The position numbers were made by a program, and so were the translations under genes. Source: Actibacterium naphthalenivorans (GTDB lineage: Bacteria; Pseudomonadota; Alphaproteobacteria; Rhodobacterales; Rhodobacteraceae). From it: a stretch of DNA of 64,000 nt. Each line of letters starts with the position of its first letter. The first letter of the stretch is position 1. The DNA is taken from assembly GCF_014196965.1 (NCBI RefSeq), contig NZ_JACIEQ010000001.1:1178001-1242000 (forward strand). Direction: 5' to 3'. This document shows, in pieces, positions 27,229 to 35,886 of this stretch. The notes under the pieces were generated by a model. That model did not search any database. It was not told the DNA's origin and saw only the letters and a program-made list of their open reading frames with translations.

Positions 27229-27509
27229 TCGTCGGATCCCTTTGTCTGGATGACAGCGCCGGAGTGGCGGCGCAGCACGTCAAGACAGGTGACCGCCACC
27301 CACGACACAGCCGTTAACAAAAGGTGATTTTTTTGAATCGCATTTGTGGGGCTTTCATGACTGTGGATAAGAAAACCGATTGAAAACAGAGGGTTGAAAT
27401 CCAGCGCGCCCCGAAAGGTGTTTTCTCCGCCGGCGCAGCGCCGCGCCGCGTTCGGGCGCCGCGGGGGAAAACCCGGCCGCAAAGCCCGCTTTCGCGCCGC
27501 TCGGCTGCG
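27229..27509. other. 281-base non-coding gap with one DnaA-box-like sequence
   Basis: This holds the promoter region of the SBP 1 operon and the 3' flank of the TIM-barrel gene. It has an AT-rich part (27320-27400) containing TGTGGATAA (27362-27370), a perfect single DnaA box (TTATCCACA on the minus strand). The left part is G+C-rich with several overlapping inverted repeats but no clear terminator. I see no convincing coding frame. Confidence 0.5.
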
Positions 27510-28325
27510 TTACTGGCCCAGCCCCTCGCGCTGAATGAATTCCATCGACGCGGGAATGCCGGCCTTGTCGCGCAACTCCAGCAGTAACCGTGGCCTGACC
27601 TCCAGCTTTTCCAGCGCCCTGAAGATCGAATGCCAGCGGATCTTGCCCTCGCCGATGGCCCAGTGACGGTCCGCATAGCCATCAGCATCCTGCAGATGCA
27701 CGTGGTTCAGCATCTCGCCGGCCGATTTCACATAGTAATCCACCGGCGGCGCGCCGTTGCAGGTATGCGCATAAAAGGCGTGGCCCGTGTCGATCGACAG
27801 GCGGATCGCGTCGGAATCGAAACTGTTGGCCAGATGCCGGCGGTCGATCGGGTCCACGTCCTCGATATTCTCGATCACCAGAACCACGCCCTGATCCTCC
27901 GCCCGTTTCACCACGCCGCCGATGGTCGCGTGGGTGTTTTCGATCAGCGTCGCGCGGGCATCTTCGTTATTGTCGAAATTATTGTGGTCCCAGGTCGTAT
28001 AGGGTGAATGGATCACCATCTGCGTCGCGCCGACGGCATCACAGACGTCCAGCGCCTGATCCATGCGCTTGGCCACGACGGCGCGCACCTCCGGATCTTT
28101 GCTGTGGATGGTGAAGCCCCAGAACGGCCCGTGAATGCCCAGCCGCCCGGTATGGCCGTCAAGCTGCCGCAGGGCCTCGTCGACCAGCGGCTGCCAGTCG
28201 CTGTTCAGAACGGCGGCGTCGAAAAAGCTCTGAAGTTCCAGATCGCGCTGCGCCTCCAGCAGCCAGTCGCGATACTGCGCAAGATCGGCAACACCCAATG
28301 CGGCGCCGATGGTAGGTACGGACAT
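27510..28325 (-). CDS. Xylose-isomerase-like TIM-barrel protein, copy 2
   Basis: A 271-residue sugar phosphate isomerase/epimerase-like protein. Metal-site motifs in order are MVIHSPY, LVIENIED, LSIDTGHA, HVHLQDADG and LLLELRD. ATG 28325 is chosen (SVPTIGAALG onwards). It is transcribed on the same strand as the importer 1 operon and the LysR gene, with gaps of 281 and 201 bases, so it may have its own promoter. It may handle the same sugar or polyol as the importer operons. Confidence 0.83.
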   Translation of the reverse strand: MSVPTIGAALGVADLAQYRDWLLEAQRDLELQSFFDAAVLNSDWQPLVDEALRQLDGHTGRLGIHGPFWGFTIHSKDPEVRAVVAKRMDQALDVCDAVGATQMVIHSPYTTWDHNNFDNNEDARATLIENTHATIGGVVKRAEDQGVVLVIENIEDVDPIDRRHLANSFDSDAIRLSIDTGHAFYAHTCNGAPPVDYYVKSAGEMLNHVHLQDADGYADRHWAIGEGKIRWHSIFRALEKLEVRPRLLLELRDKAGIPASMEFIQREGLGQ

Positions 28326-28526
28326 CTTTGAAACCCTCGAAGTTGAAAATCCCCATCGGCACACAATCGCCCGCCAAGGTAATGGTTGAGCAAAACCCGC
28401 GTGACGTCTTTGAAAAGGCTTTGAGCGTTAACTGTAACAGGCGCCGATTTGTGCTGATCCGCGAGAAATGCGAGCCTGTTCAGGCCGAACCAGCCATTTT
28501 CCCGCACCGGGGGTCAGCGCAGACCG

Positions 28527-29426
28527 CTACGCCATCTGCCAATCCGCGGCCCGAAACCTTTCGCATTCGGCCTCTGCGATTGTCATGAATTCGGCCACCA
28601 GATGGCTGCGTTCCGCGGCAAGCGAAAACACGACTTCCCTATGCGTGGCCGGGCAGTCGCTCAGCCGGATGCGCGCCACCCCGTCCTGGCGGCCGGTGCA
28701 GTAGCGCCACATGAAACCGATGCCAAGGCCGTTGACCACTGCCTCATACACGCCGTCGCGGGTGTCGAGCGTCAGGAACGGCTGCGGCTTCAGCCCGGCC
28801 CGGTGAAAGCTGCGGTCCACCACGCGCTGGGTTGATGATCCGCGCGAACGGAAGATCAGCGGATAGCCGATCAGATCGGCGCTGCGCATCGTGCCCGCAC
28901 TCGGAAAGGCCGGCGCGAGAGGGGCGATCGCCACCACCTCGTTCTCCACCAGAACCGCTTGGGCAAAGCGGCCGTCCTCGGCCACGTCGGGCAGAATGCC
29001 GACATCGACAGATCGGGTCAGAACCGCGCGCACGATCTGATCATGCGACCCGCTTTCGATTTTCAGCGTCACCCGCGGATGACGCTTGTGAAAGGCGGCG
29101 ACAACCGCCATGCCCGGCATCGTGTTGCCCAGCCCGACCGACAGCCGCCCATGCTCCAGCGAGGAATGGCGGGTCAGCAGCCGTTCTGCCTCGTCCCCCT
29201 CGATCGAAATGCGCTCGGCCACTTCGGAGAGTTCATGGCACAACGGCGTCGGCACCAGCGCGCCACGTTCGCGCGTGAACAGGCGCACGCCATAACCCGC
29301 CTCCAGTTCGCGAATCTGCTGTGACACGGTGGGCTGCGACACCCCCAGTTGCCGCGCCGCGGCGGCGTAGGATCCGGCCTCTGCCACGGTTTTGACCGTT
29401 CGCAGGCGGGAAAGGGTCAGTGACAT
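28527..29426 (-). CDS. LysR-family transcriptional regulator
   Basis: A 299-residue LysR regulator. The N-terminal winged helix reads AEAGSYAAAARQLGVSQPTVSQQIRELE, from about residue 15, with a C-terminal effector-binding domain of periplasmic-binding-protein fold. ATG 29426 is chosen; TTG 29438 is the other in-frame start. It is divergent from the importer 2 operon, the classical arrangement for a regulator of the neighbouring operon. An inverted repeat at 29476-29493 in the shared region could be its binding site. The effector is presumably the imported compound or a breakdown product. Confidence 0.9.
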   Translation of the reverse strand: MSLTLSRLRTVKTVAEAGSYAAAARQLGVSQPTVSQQIRELEAGYGVRLFTRERGALVPTPLCHELSEVAERISIEGDEAERLLTRHSSLEHGRLSVGLGNTMPGMAVVAAFHKRHPRVTLKIESGSHDQIVRAVLTRSVDVGILPDVAEDGRFAQAVLVENEVVAIAPLAPAFPSAGTMRSADLIGYPLIFRSRGSSTQRVVDRSFHRAGLKPQPFLTLDTRDGVYEAVVNGLGIGFMWRYCTGRQDGVARIRLSDCPATHREVVFSLAAERSHLVAEFMTIAEAECERFRAADWQMA

Positions 29427-29475
29427 GCGGCGCCTCAAGGCAAACCCTTGTTCGACTCAAAGCCTACCCTTGCCC

Positions 29476-29493
29476 TGTTACAGCAATGTCACA
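29476..29493. promoter_or_regulatory. Possible LysR operator (inverted repeat)
   Basis: TGTTACA-GCAA-TGTCACA: two 7-base arms in inverted orientation, 6 of 7 positions complementary. It lies 50 bases from the LysR start and about 190 bases from the importer 2 start. It contains the T-N11-A pattern usual for LysR sites. The spacing does not fit CRP. Confidence 0.45.
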
Positions 29494-29574
29494 GCACCGC
29501 CACACCCTGAGCATGCAAACGGCCCGATGAAGGCTGTGACGCAAACAACGCGATCCGCAATCATCAGCACATAC

Positions 29575-29601
29575 CTCCGGCCCCGCCGCGAGGCGCCGGA
29601 G
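29575..29601. other. G+C-rich hairpin in the leader of importer 2
   Basis: A 7-bp stem CTCCGGC/GCCGGAG with an inner GCC/GGC stem, 80 bases before the first permease gene. There is no U run. It may be a leader structure; no protein-coding frame needs it. Confidence 0.4.
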
Positions 29602-29680
29602 ATCTCATGCCCGTCAGAACAGAGACTATTTCCGCCAAAAACCTGCGAACTACCCGGAACATGTGCGGCGGTGCCCCGGC

Positions 29681-30607
29681 ATGATCATGTTTGCGCTGCG
29701 CACGGTTCTGAAAATGGCGATCACCCTGTTCGTGATCATCACGCTTGTCTTTTTCGCCACGCGGCTGTCGGGCAATCCGATCGACATCGTGGTCGGCGAG
29801 GGGCTGACCCAGGAAGACCGCGCGGTGCTGACCGCCTATTTCGGGCTCGATGCCCCGGTGTGGGAGCAGTACCTGCGCTATCTGCGCTCGATCCTGGCCG
29901 GCGAGTTCGGCATTTCCTTTCTGGAACGCCGCCCGGTGTCGCAGATCGTAGCCGAGCGCATCGGCCCGTCGCTTCAGCTTTTGGCCAGTTCGCTGGCGCT
30001 GACGCTGGCGGTCGCGGTGCCGCTTGGCATTGCCGCCGCGCTCTACCGTAAATCCTGGATCGGCAGCGCGGTGATGATCGTGGCGTTTCTGGGTTATGCA
30101 GTGCCGAATTTCGTGCTGGCGATCTTCATGATCCTGATCTTCGCCTTCACGCTGAACTGGCTGCCGGTGGTGGGCAACGGCTCGCCATGGCATTTCGTGA
30201 TGCCGACCATCGCCATGTCCGGCGTCCTGATCGCGGCGCTGACCCGGTTCACCCGCAACGCGATGCTGGATGTGCTGGGGCAGGATTATATGCGCACGGC
30301 GCGGGCCAAGGGCCTGCCCGAACATGTCGTCATCTTCAAGCACGGGCTCAAGAACGCCGGGGTCACCATCCTGTCGGTGCTCGGGCTGCAGATCGCCGGG
30401 ATGGCCGCGTCGGGAAACGTGGTGATCGAAGCGATCTTTTCATGGCCGGGGATTGGCGACCTGCTGGTCCGTTCGGCGATCATGCGGGACTATCCGGTGC
30501 TTCAGTTCGGGGTGATTTCCGTCGCGCTGGCGGTGGTGGTGATCAACGCGGTGGTCGATATCGCCTATGCCTGGGCCGATCCGCGTATCCGGCTGGCGGG
30601 GGGCTGA
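29681..30607 (+). CDS. ABC importer permease, DppB/OppB type (system 2)
   Basis: A 308-residue permease with the DppB layout: first helix VLKMAITLFVIITLVFFATRL (first half given), then LSGNPIDIVVGEGL, GEFGISFLERRPV, the coupling segment YMRTARAKGLPE and EAIFSWPGIGDLL. ATG 29681 is chosen over GTG 29663; ATG 29687 is also possible. It starts the importer 2 operon, which places the permeases before the binding protein, unlike system 1. The next permease begins 3 bases after its stop. Confidence 0.92.
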   Translation: MIMFALRTVLKMAITLFVIITLVFFATRLSGNPIDIVVGEGLTQEDRAVLTAYFGLDAPVWEQYLRYLRSILAGEFGISFLERRPVSQIVAERIGPSLQLLASSLALTLAVAVPLGIAAALYRKSWIGSAVMIVAFLGYAVPNFVLAIFMILIFAFTLNWLPVVGNGSPWHFVMPTIAMSGVLIAALTRFTRNAMLDVLGQDYMRTARAKGLPEHVVIFKHGLKNAGVTILSVLGLQIAGMAASGNVVIEAIFSWPGIGDLLVRSAIMRDYPVLQFGVISVALAVVVINAVVDIAYAWADPRIRLAGG

Positions 30608-30610
30608 GAC

Positions 30611-31504
30611 ATGGTTTCCATCACCCCCACCCCACGAACCTCGCCGCTGCTGCAGGCGCTGCGTGGCCATTGGGCCGCCGCCAACGGCATTCAACGCGTT
30701 GCTATTGTGCTGGGATTGAGCCTGATCGCACTGGCCGCGCTGGCGCCTCTCATCGCGCCCTTCGATCCTGTCGATCAAAGCCTGATCTCGCGCCTGCGCC
30801 CGCCGATCGGGTTCGCACGCTACAAAAGCGGGTTCTATCTGGGCACCGACGAGCTGGGCCGCGATGTGCTGTCGCGCTGCCTTTACGGGCTGCGCCTGAC
30901 ACTGTCGCTCGCGCTGGCCGGGGCCTGTATCGGCCTGCTCACCGGCGCCAGCCTGGGGCTGACGGCGGGGATACGGCGCGGCTGGGTCGAGAATCTGGTG
31001 ATGGCGGCGGTCGATATCCAGATCGCGGTGCCCTTCACCCTGATCGCGCTGCTGATTCTGGCGATCTTCGGCTCCAGCCTTCAGGTCATGGTTCTGGTTC
31101 TTGGCGTCTATGGATGGGAACAATATGCCCGCATCGTCCGCGCCGAGGTGCGCAAGATCGCCGAGATGCCGTTTATCGAGGCCGCCCGCGCCGCCGGCGC
31201 GTCGCGCGGGCATATCGCGCGCAACCATATCCTGCCCAATATCGTGTCGCCGCTGGTGGTGCAGTTCACACTGTCCGTGTCGAACATCGTGATCCTGGAA
31301 TCGACCCTGTCGTTCCTTGGCCTCGGGGTACAGCCGCCCACCGCCACGCTGGGGTCAATGGTGGGCGTCGGGCGCGACTATATGCCGACCGCGCCATGGA
31401 TCGTGATCGCGCCCGCAGCGATGATTCTGCTTGTCACCTTCGCCGTGCAGATCCTGGGCGACTGGATGCGCGACCGCGCCGATGTCCGACTGCGCGAGAG
31501 ATGA
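30611..31504 (+). CDS. ABC importer permease, DppC/OppC type (system 2)
   Basis: A 297-residue permease with an N-terminal helix at about residues 35-55, the motif GTDELGRDVLSRCLYG, five core helices, EQYARIVRAEV in the coupling loop, and LSFLGLGVQPPTA near the end. It partners the permease at 29681. The binding-protein gene follows after 58 bases. Confidence 0.93.
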   Translation: MVSITPTPRTSPLLQALRGHWAAANGIQRVAIVLGLSLIALAALAPLIAPFDPVDQSLISRLRPPIGFARYKSGFYLGTDELGRDVLSRCLYGLRLTLSLALAGACIGLLTGASLGLTAGIRRGWVENLVMAAVDIQIAVPFTLIALLILAIFGSSLQVMVLVLGVYGWEQYARIVRAEVRKIAEMPFIEAARAAGASRGHIARNHILPNIVSPLVVQFTLSVSNIVILESTLSFLGLGVQPPTATLGSMVGVGRDYMPTAPWIVIAPAAMILLVTFAVQILGDWMRDRADVRLRER

Positions 31505-31562
31505 AACATCAACAAGAGGCGTCAACGCCCGCCCGCCCCCCTCAGACAGATGGAGATATCAC

Positions 31563-33116
31563 ATGCTGAGACTGCTTCTATCCACCGCCCTTGCCACCGG
31601 CCTTGCCGTTACCGCGCAGGCCCAGGAAATCACCGTGGGCGCCGCCAACGTGTCGTCCTACCTCGACCCTGGCCGCGACCATTCCAACGTCGGCTCGCAA
31701 TTCTACTACAACGCGTTCGACACGCTGATCGGCAAGAATCATGACGTGATCGGCGCCGAATGGCGCCCGGCCCTGGCCACCGAGTGGCAGCTCGTCGAAC
31801 CGAAAGTGATGGAGCTGAAGCTGCGTCAGGGCGTGACGTTCCACAACGGCGAAGAGATGACGGCGGATGATGTCGTGTTTTCGCTGAACCGCATGTATCA
31901 GGCCACGTTTGCGCCCTATCTGGTACGCTCGCGCGACCGGCTGGGCAATTTCACCGGCGCCGAAAAGGTGGATGACTATACCGTCCGCATCACGGTCGAA
32001 AAGGAAGAGCCGCTGTGGGAAACCCTGCTGAACCTGCAGCAGGTCATGATCATCCCCGAAGAATACACCAAGGCGCTGGCCGGTGATCCGACGGTCGCCG
32101 AAGACAGCGATTTCGAAGCCTTCTCGCTGGCGCCGGTGGGCACCGGCCCCTATCGCGTGTCCGAATTCGTGCCGGGCGAGCGGGTGGTTTATGAGCGCTT
32201 CGACGGCTTCTGGGGCGAACCCGCGCCGCTGGCCAGGGCCACCGTGCGGCACATCCCGGAAACCGCGTCGCGCCTGACCGCGCTGAAGACCGGCGAGGCC
32301 GATATCGTTACCAACATCGCCCCCGATCAGCTTGCCCTGATCGAAAGCGATGACAGCCTGCGCGCCGTCGGCAGCGCCACGCCGCTGTTTCATGTGATGA
32401 TCATGAACATGAACCATCCCAAGCTGCGCGATCCGCGCATCCGTCAGGCGATGAGCCTCGCGATCGACCGCGACACGCTGAACGAGGCGCTGTGGCTGGG
32501 CAAGGCCGTGGTTCCGTCGAGCCACACGCTGGCCGAATATGGCGATCTCTACATGCCCGAGCTGAAAACCTTCGAATACAATCCCGAAAAGGCCCGCCAG
32601 CTTTTGCAGGAGGCCGGCTATGACGGGTTCGAGATCACCTTCGACACGCACCCGGTTTACTACACCAACGGCCTGCTTGCCGCCCAGGCGATCACCGAAA
32701 TGTGGGCCGAAGTCGGCCTGAAAGGCCGTGTCGACGTCGCCGAAATGTGGTCAGGTAACGACCCCGAGATGATGGCGCGCAACTGGTCGAACCCGATGTA
32801 TTTCGCCGACCCGTTCGGATCGTTCGGCGTGATGTGGGCGCCGGGCGGCCCGTCGCAATCCGAGGGCCGGTTCAACACCGATGCCGAATATGCCGAGATC
32901 TGGGAACGGTTCCGCTTTTCCAAGGATGTGGCCGCGCGCAAGGCCGCCTATGCCGAACTGATGGAGCGTATCCGGCAGGACCCGCCCGTGCTGCCGCTTT
33001 ATCGCCCCTATGAAAGCTGGGCGATGAAGAAGAACGTCAACTGGGCGCCGAAGCCCGGGCACATTCCCTATGTGCTCGATTTCCGCGCCGGCTCGATCTC
33101 TTTCTCGGACAGCTGA
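31563..33116 (+). CDS. ABC importer solute-binding protein, SBP_bac_5 family (system 2)
   Basis: A 517-residue periplasmic protein with Sec signal MLRLLLSTALATGLAVTAQA and cleavage before QEIT. Family 5 features follow: NAFDTLIGKN, WRPALATEW, LKLRQGVTFHNGEEMTADD and IRQAMSLAIDRDTL. ATG 31563 follows AGATGGAGATATCAC. A perfect terminator-like hairpin follows the stop, so this gene should be more highly expressed than the phosphoesterase and ATPase genes beyond it. Confidence 0.93.
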   Translation: MLRLLLSTALATGLAVTAQAQEITVGAANVSSYLDPGRDHSNVGSQFYYNAFDTLIGKNHDVIGAEWRPALATEWQLVEPKVMELKLRQGVTFHNGEEMTADDVVFSLNRMYQATFAPYLVRSRDRLGNFTGAEKVDDYTVRITVEKEEPLWETLLNLQQVMIIPEEYTKALAGDPTVAEDSDFEAFSLAPVGTGPYRVSEFVPGERVVYERFDGFWGEPAPLARATVRHIPETASRLTALKTGEADIVTNIAPDQLALIESDDSLRAVGSATPLFHVMIMNMNHPKLRDPRIRQAMSLAIDRDTLNEALWLGKAVVPSSHTLAEYGDLYMPELKTFEYNPEKARQLLQEAGYDGFEITFDTHPVYYTNGLLAAQAITEMWAEVGLKGRVDVAEMWSGNDPEMMARNWSNPMYFADPFGSFGVMWAPGGPSQSEGRFNTDAEYAEIWERFRFSKDVAARKAAYAELMERIRQDPPVLPLYRPYESWAMKKNVNWAPKPGHIPYVLDFRAGSISFSDS

Positions 33117-33128
33117 CCCCATGAAAAC

Positions 33129-33160
33129 GGCGGCGCGCCGATCGGCGCGCCGCCTCTTTT
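33129..33160 (+). terminator. Terminator after solute-binding protein 2, inside the operon
   Basis: GGCGGCGCGCC-GATC-GGCGCGCCGCC followed by TCTTTT: a perfect 11-bp stem with a 4-base loop, 12 bases after the SBP stop. The next gene of the operon starts at 33180, so it probably acts as a partial terminator that sets a high ratio of binding protein to downstream products. Confidence 0.9.
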
Positions 33161-33179
33161 ACGCCGAAAGAGTGCCTGC

Positions 33180-34043
33180 ATGACCCTTCGCATCGCCATT
33201 GTCGCCGATATTCACCACGGCGCCCCCTCTGCCACCAAACGCGGCGATGCCGCCCTGGGCCTGATGGCCGAATTCGCCCTTTTCACGGCCGATGCCAAGC
33301 CCGATCTGGTACTCGATCTGGGCGACCGGATTTCCGATATCGACCGTGATACCGACCTGCGGCTGGAACGCGAGGTCGCCGATGCCTTCCGCGCCATCAC
33401 CGCGCCGGTCTTACACCTCAACGGCAACCATGACCGCGATCACCTGAGCGTGGCCGAGAACGCCGAGATTCTGGGCCAGGTGCTGGATCATCAGACGCTG
33501 GACCTGAACGGCTGGCGGCTGGCGCTGTGGCGCGCCGACAGCAAGATCGCGCGCGGGCCCGATCACCACGGGTTCATCCTGCGCGAGGCCGATCTGTTGT
33601 GGCTCGCGCGCACCGCGCAGGCGGCGGACCGGCCGATGCTGGTGGTCAGCCACGTACCGGTTTCAGGCCACGCCCAGACCGGCAACTATTACTTCGAGCG
33701 CAACCCGGCCGCATCGACCTATCCTATGGCCGACCGCGCCCGCGCGGCAATCGCCCAGGCGCGCCAGCCGGTCGCCTGCCTGTCGGGCCATGTACACTGG
33801 AACACGGTTACCCAGGTCGATGGCATTCCGCATCTGACGCAGCAATCGCTGACCGAAAGCTTCACCACCCAAGGCGAGCCCGCCGCCGCCTGGGGCCTGA
33901 TGGAGCTGGGCGAGACCCTGCGCTGGCAGGTCTTCGGGCGCGACCCGTTTCAGGCGGTGCTGACCCCCGCCGCCCGCCGCTGGACCCCGCCGCTGCCGCC
34001 CTTTGGCGAACACGCGGGCCTGCGCCCCCGCAAGGAGACGTGA
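33180..34043 (+). CDS. Calcineurin-like metallophosphoesterase (Icc/GpdQ-like)
   Basis: A 287-residue cytoplasmic phosphoesterase with the complete two-metal site: ADIHHG (Asp10, His12), GDR (48-50), GNHD (82-85), SHVP (His158) and GHVH (203-206). Relatives hydrolyse phosphodiesters such as cyclic AMP or glycerophosphodiesters. No signal peptide is present. It lies between the binding protein and the fused ATPase of importer 2, 3 bases before the latter, so the imported compound very probably carries a phosphoester. Confidence 0.88.
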   Translation: MTLRIAIVADIHHGAPSATKRGDAALGLMAEFALFTADAKPDLVLDLGDRISDIDRDTDLRLEREVADAFRAITAPVLHLNGNHDRDHLSVAENAEILGQVLDHQTLDLNGWRLALWRADSKIARGPDHHGFILREADLLWLARTAQAADRPMLVVSHVPVSGHAQTGNYYFERNPAASTYPMADRARAAIAQARQPVACLSGHVHWNTVTQVDGIPHLTQQSLTESFTTQGEPAAAWGLMELGETLRWQVFGRDPFQAVLTPAARRWTPPLPPFGEHAGLRPRKET

Positions 34044-34046
34044 AAG

Positions 34047-35774
34047 ATGAGCCTGCCCGTTCTGTCGATCCGTGATCTGAAGGTGCGCTTTGGCGCGCAT
34101 GAGGCCGTCAAGGGCATAAGCTTTGACATCGCGGCGGGGGAGACCCTTGCGCTGGTCGGTGAATCCGGCTCGGGAAAATCGGCCACCGCGCTGTCGATCC
34201 TGCGGCTGATCGAGCGCGAGGGCGGGCGGATCGCGGGCGGCAGCATCACCCTGTCCGGTACCCCGCCGCTGGAGCTGACGTCCCTGCCCGAACCGGCGTT
34301 GCAACGGGTGCGCGGCAACCGCATCTCGATGATCTTTCAAGAGCCCATGACCTCGCTCAATCCGGTGATGAATGTCGGCAGCCAGCTTGCCGAAGTGTTC
34401 GTGCGCCATCAGGCGATGACCCATCGGCAGGCACTGGAGGCCGCGCGCGCGGGTCTGGAAAAGGTGCGCATCCCCGACCCCGCCCGGCGGCTGGGGCAAT
34501 ATCCGCATGAGCTTTCGGGCGGGCTGCGGCAGCGGGTGATGATCGCCATGGCACTGGCCTGCCGGCCCGAACTGCTGATCGCCGATGAACCCTCGACCGC
34601 GCTGGATGTGACGACGCAGGCCGAAATCCTGCATCTGATCCGCGCGCTGCAGGCCGATATCGGCATGGCGGTGCTGTTCATCACCCATGACATGGGCGTG
34701 GTGGCGGAGATGGCCGATCATGTGGTGGTGATGAAACATGGGCAGGTGGTTGAAGAGGCCGCCGCCGCCACGCTGTTCGCCCGGCCATGCGCCGACTACT
34801 CCCGGCGGCTGATGGCCGCGACGCCGAGGCTCGGCGCCGGATCGCCCGCCCCGATCCCCCGGCCCGAACCGGTGCTCGAGGTGCGCAATCTCAGCACCCG
34901 GTTCGCGTCCAGGCAGGGTCTGTTCAACCGTAAAGGCGCCGGTGTGCTGGCGGTGCGCGACGTGTCGCTGACGCTCGGGCGCGGCGAAACGCTGGGTCTT
35001 GTCGGCGAATCCGGTTGTGGCAAATCAACGCTTGCACGATCAATCCTGCGGCTGATCGAACCTTCGGCCGGCGAGGTGCGGATCATGGGCGCCGACATCA
35101 CCGCCCTGACGGGCGAGGCGCTGCGGCCGATGCGCCGGGCGGCGCAGATGATCTTTCAGGATCCCTATGCCAGCCTGAACCCGCGCCACGCGGTGCGCGA
35201 TCTGGTGACCGAACCGGCCCGGCTGCACGGCCTCGCCAGCGCCGCCGACCGGCGCGATCTGGCCGTGTCGCTGGTCGAGCGCGTCGGGCTGGAGGCCGAT
35301 GCGGTGGATCGGTTCCCGCATCAGTTTTCCGGCGGTCAACGTCAGCGGCTGTGCATCGCCCGCGCCCTTTCGGTGCGCCCCGGCCTGATCATCGCCGACG
35401 AGCCTGTCTCGGCGCTGGACGTCTCGATCGCCCGGCAGGTGACCGACCTGATGCTGGATCTGCAGCGCGCCGATGACATGTCGTTCCTGTTCATCTCGCA
35501 TGATATCGCGGTGGTGGAACGGGTCAGCCATCGCATCGCGGTGATGTATGGCGGCCAGATCGTCGAGATGGGACCAAGCCAGCAGGTGCTGCGGAACCCG
35601 CGCCACAGCTATACCCGCCGTCTTCTTGCCGCGGTTCTGTCGCCCGATCCGGCCCGGCGCCGGGCGGGCGCTGCGCCGGGCGCCCCCCTGCCCGGGGCGC
35701 GTGCGCCGGAGGCCGAACCGGCCGCGCTGCACGAGGCCGCGCCGGGCCATTTCGTCCGGCCCGAGGCGGCCTGA
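34047..35774 (+). CDS. Fused dual ABC ATPase for importer 2 (DppD-DppF type)
   Basis: A 575-residue protein with two complete ATPase domains, the DppD and DppF functions joined in one chain. Domain 1 (about residues 5-250): Walker A GESGSGKSA, signature LSGGLRQRV, Walker B LLIADEP. Domain 2 (about 275-530): GESGCGKST, FSGGQRQRL, LIIADEP, SHDIA. The tail after 540 is Ala/Pro-rich. It drives importer 2; importer 1 has two separate ATPases instead. It is the last gene of the operon. Confidence 0.94.
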   Translation: MSLPVLSIRDLKVRFGAHEAVKGISFDIAAGETLALVGESGSGKSATALSILRLIEREGGRIAGGSITLSGTPPLELTSLPEPALQRVRGNRISMIFQEPMTSLNPVMNVGSQLAEVFVRHQAMTHRQALEAARAGLEKVRIPDPARRLGQYPHELSGGLRQRVMIAMALACRPELLIADEPSTALDVTTQAEILHLIRALQADIGMAVLFITHDMGVVAEMADHVVVMKHGQVVEEAAAATLFARPCADYSRRLMAATPRLGAGSPAPIPRPEPVLEVRNLSTRFASRQGLFNRKGAGVLAVRDVSLTLGRGETLGLVGESGCGKSTLARSILRLIEPSAGEVRIMGADITALTGEALRPMRRAAQMIFQDPYASLNPRHAVRDLVTEPARLHGLASAADRRDLAVSLVERVGLEADAVDRFPHQFSGGQRQRLCIARALSVRPGLIIADEPVSALDVSIARQVTDLMLDLQRADDMSFLFISHDIAVVERVSHRIAVMYGGQIVEMGPSQQVLRNPRHSYTRRLLAAVLSPDPARRRAGAAPGAPLPGARAPEAEPAALHEAAPGHFVRPEAA

Positions 35775-35807
35775 GCCGGGCCAGGTGTTACATTCGGCGC
35801 GTGTCAG

Positions 35808-35836
35808 TTGAGATTGGCCCCTTGCGATGCTATCTT
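35808..35836 (+). promoter_or_regulatory. Probable promoter of the rsfS operon
   Basis: TTGAGA, exactly 17 bases, TATCTT. The -35 matches 5 of 6 and the -10 4 of 6 positions of the sigma-70 consensus. Transcription would start near 35843, giving a leader of about 45 bases before the 19-codon reading frame. Confidence 0.55.
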
Positions 35837-35886
35837 AGGAGGGTGCCCGGCGCCGGGGCCTTGACGGCGTGCTGAGAAGGAGGACA

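Noticed and set aside
27362-27370. A perfect DnaA box as a sign of a replication origin
   Set aside because: It is single. No second box, dnaA/dnaN, repABC or parAB gene is nearby; one 9-base match in 64 kb is not unexpected.
29476-29493. A CRP/FNR site
   Set aside because: The half-sites TGTTA and TCACA are separated by 8 bases rather than the required spacing, and the flanks fit a LysR site better.
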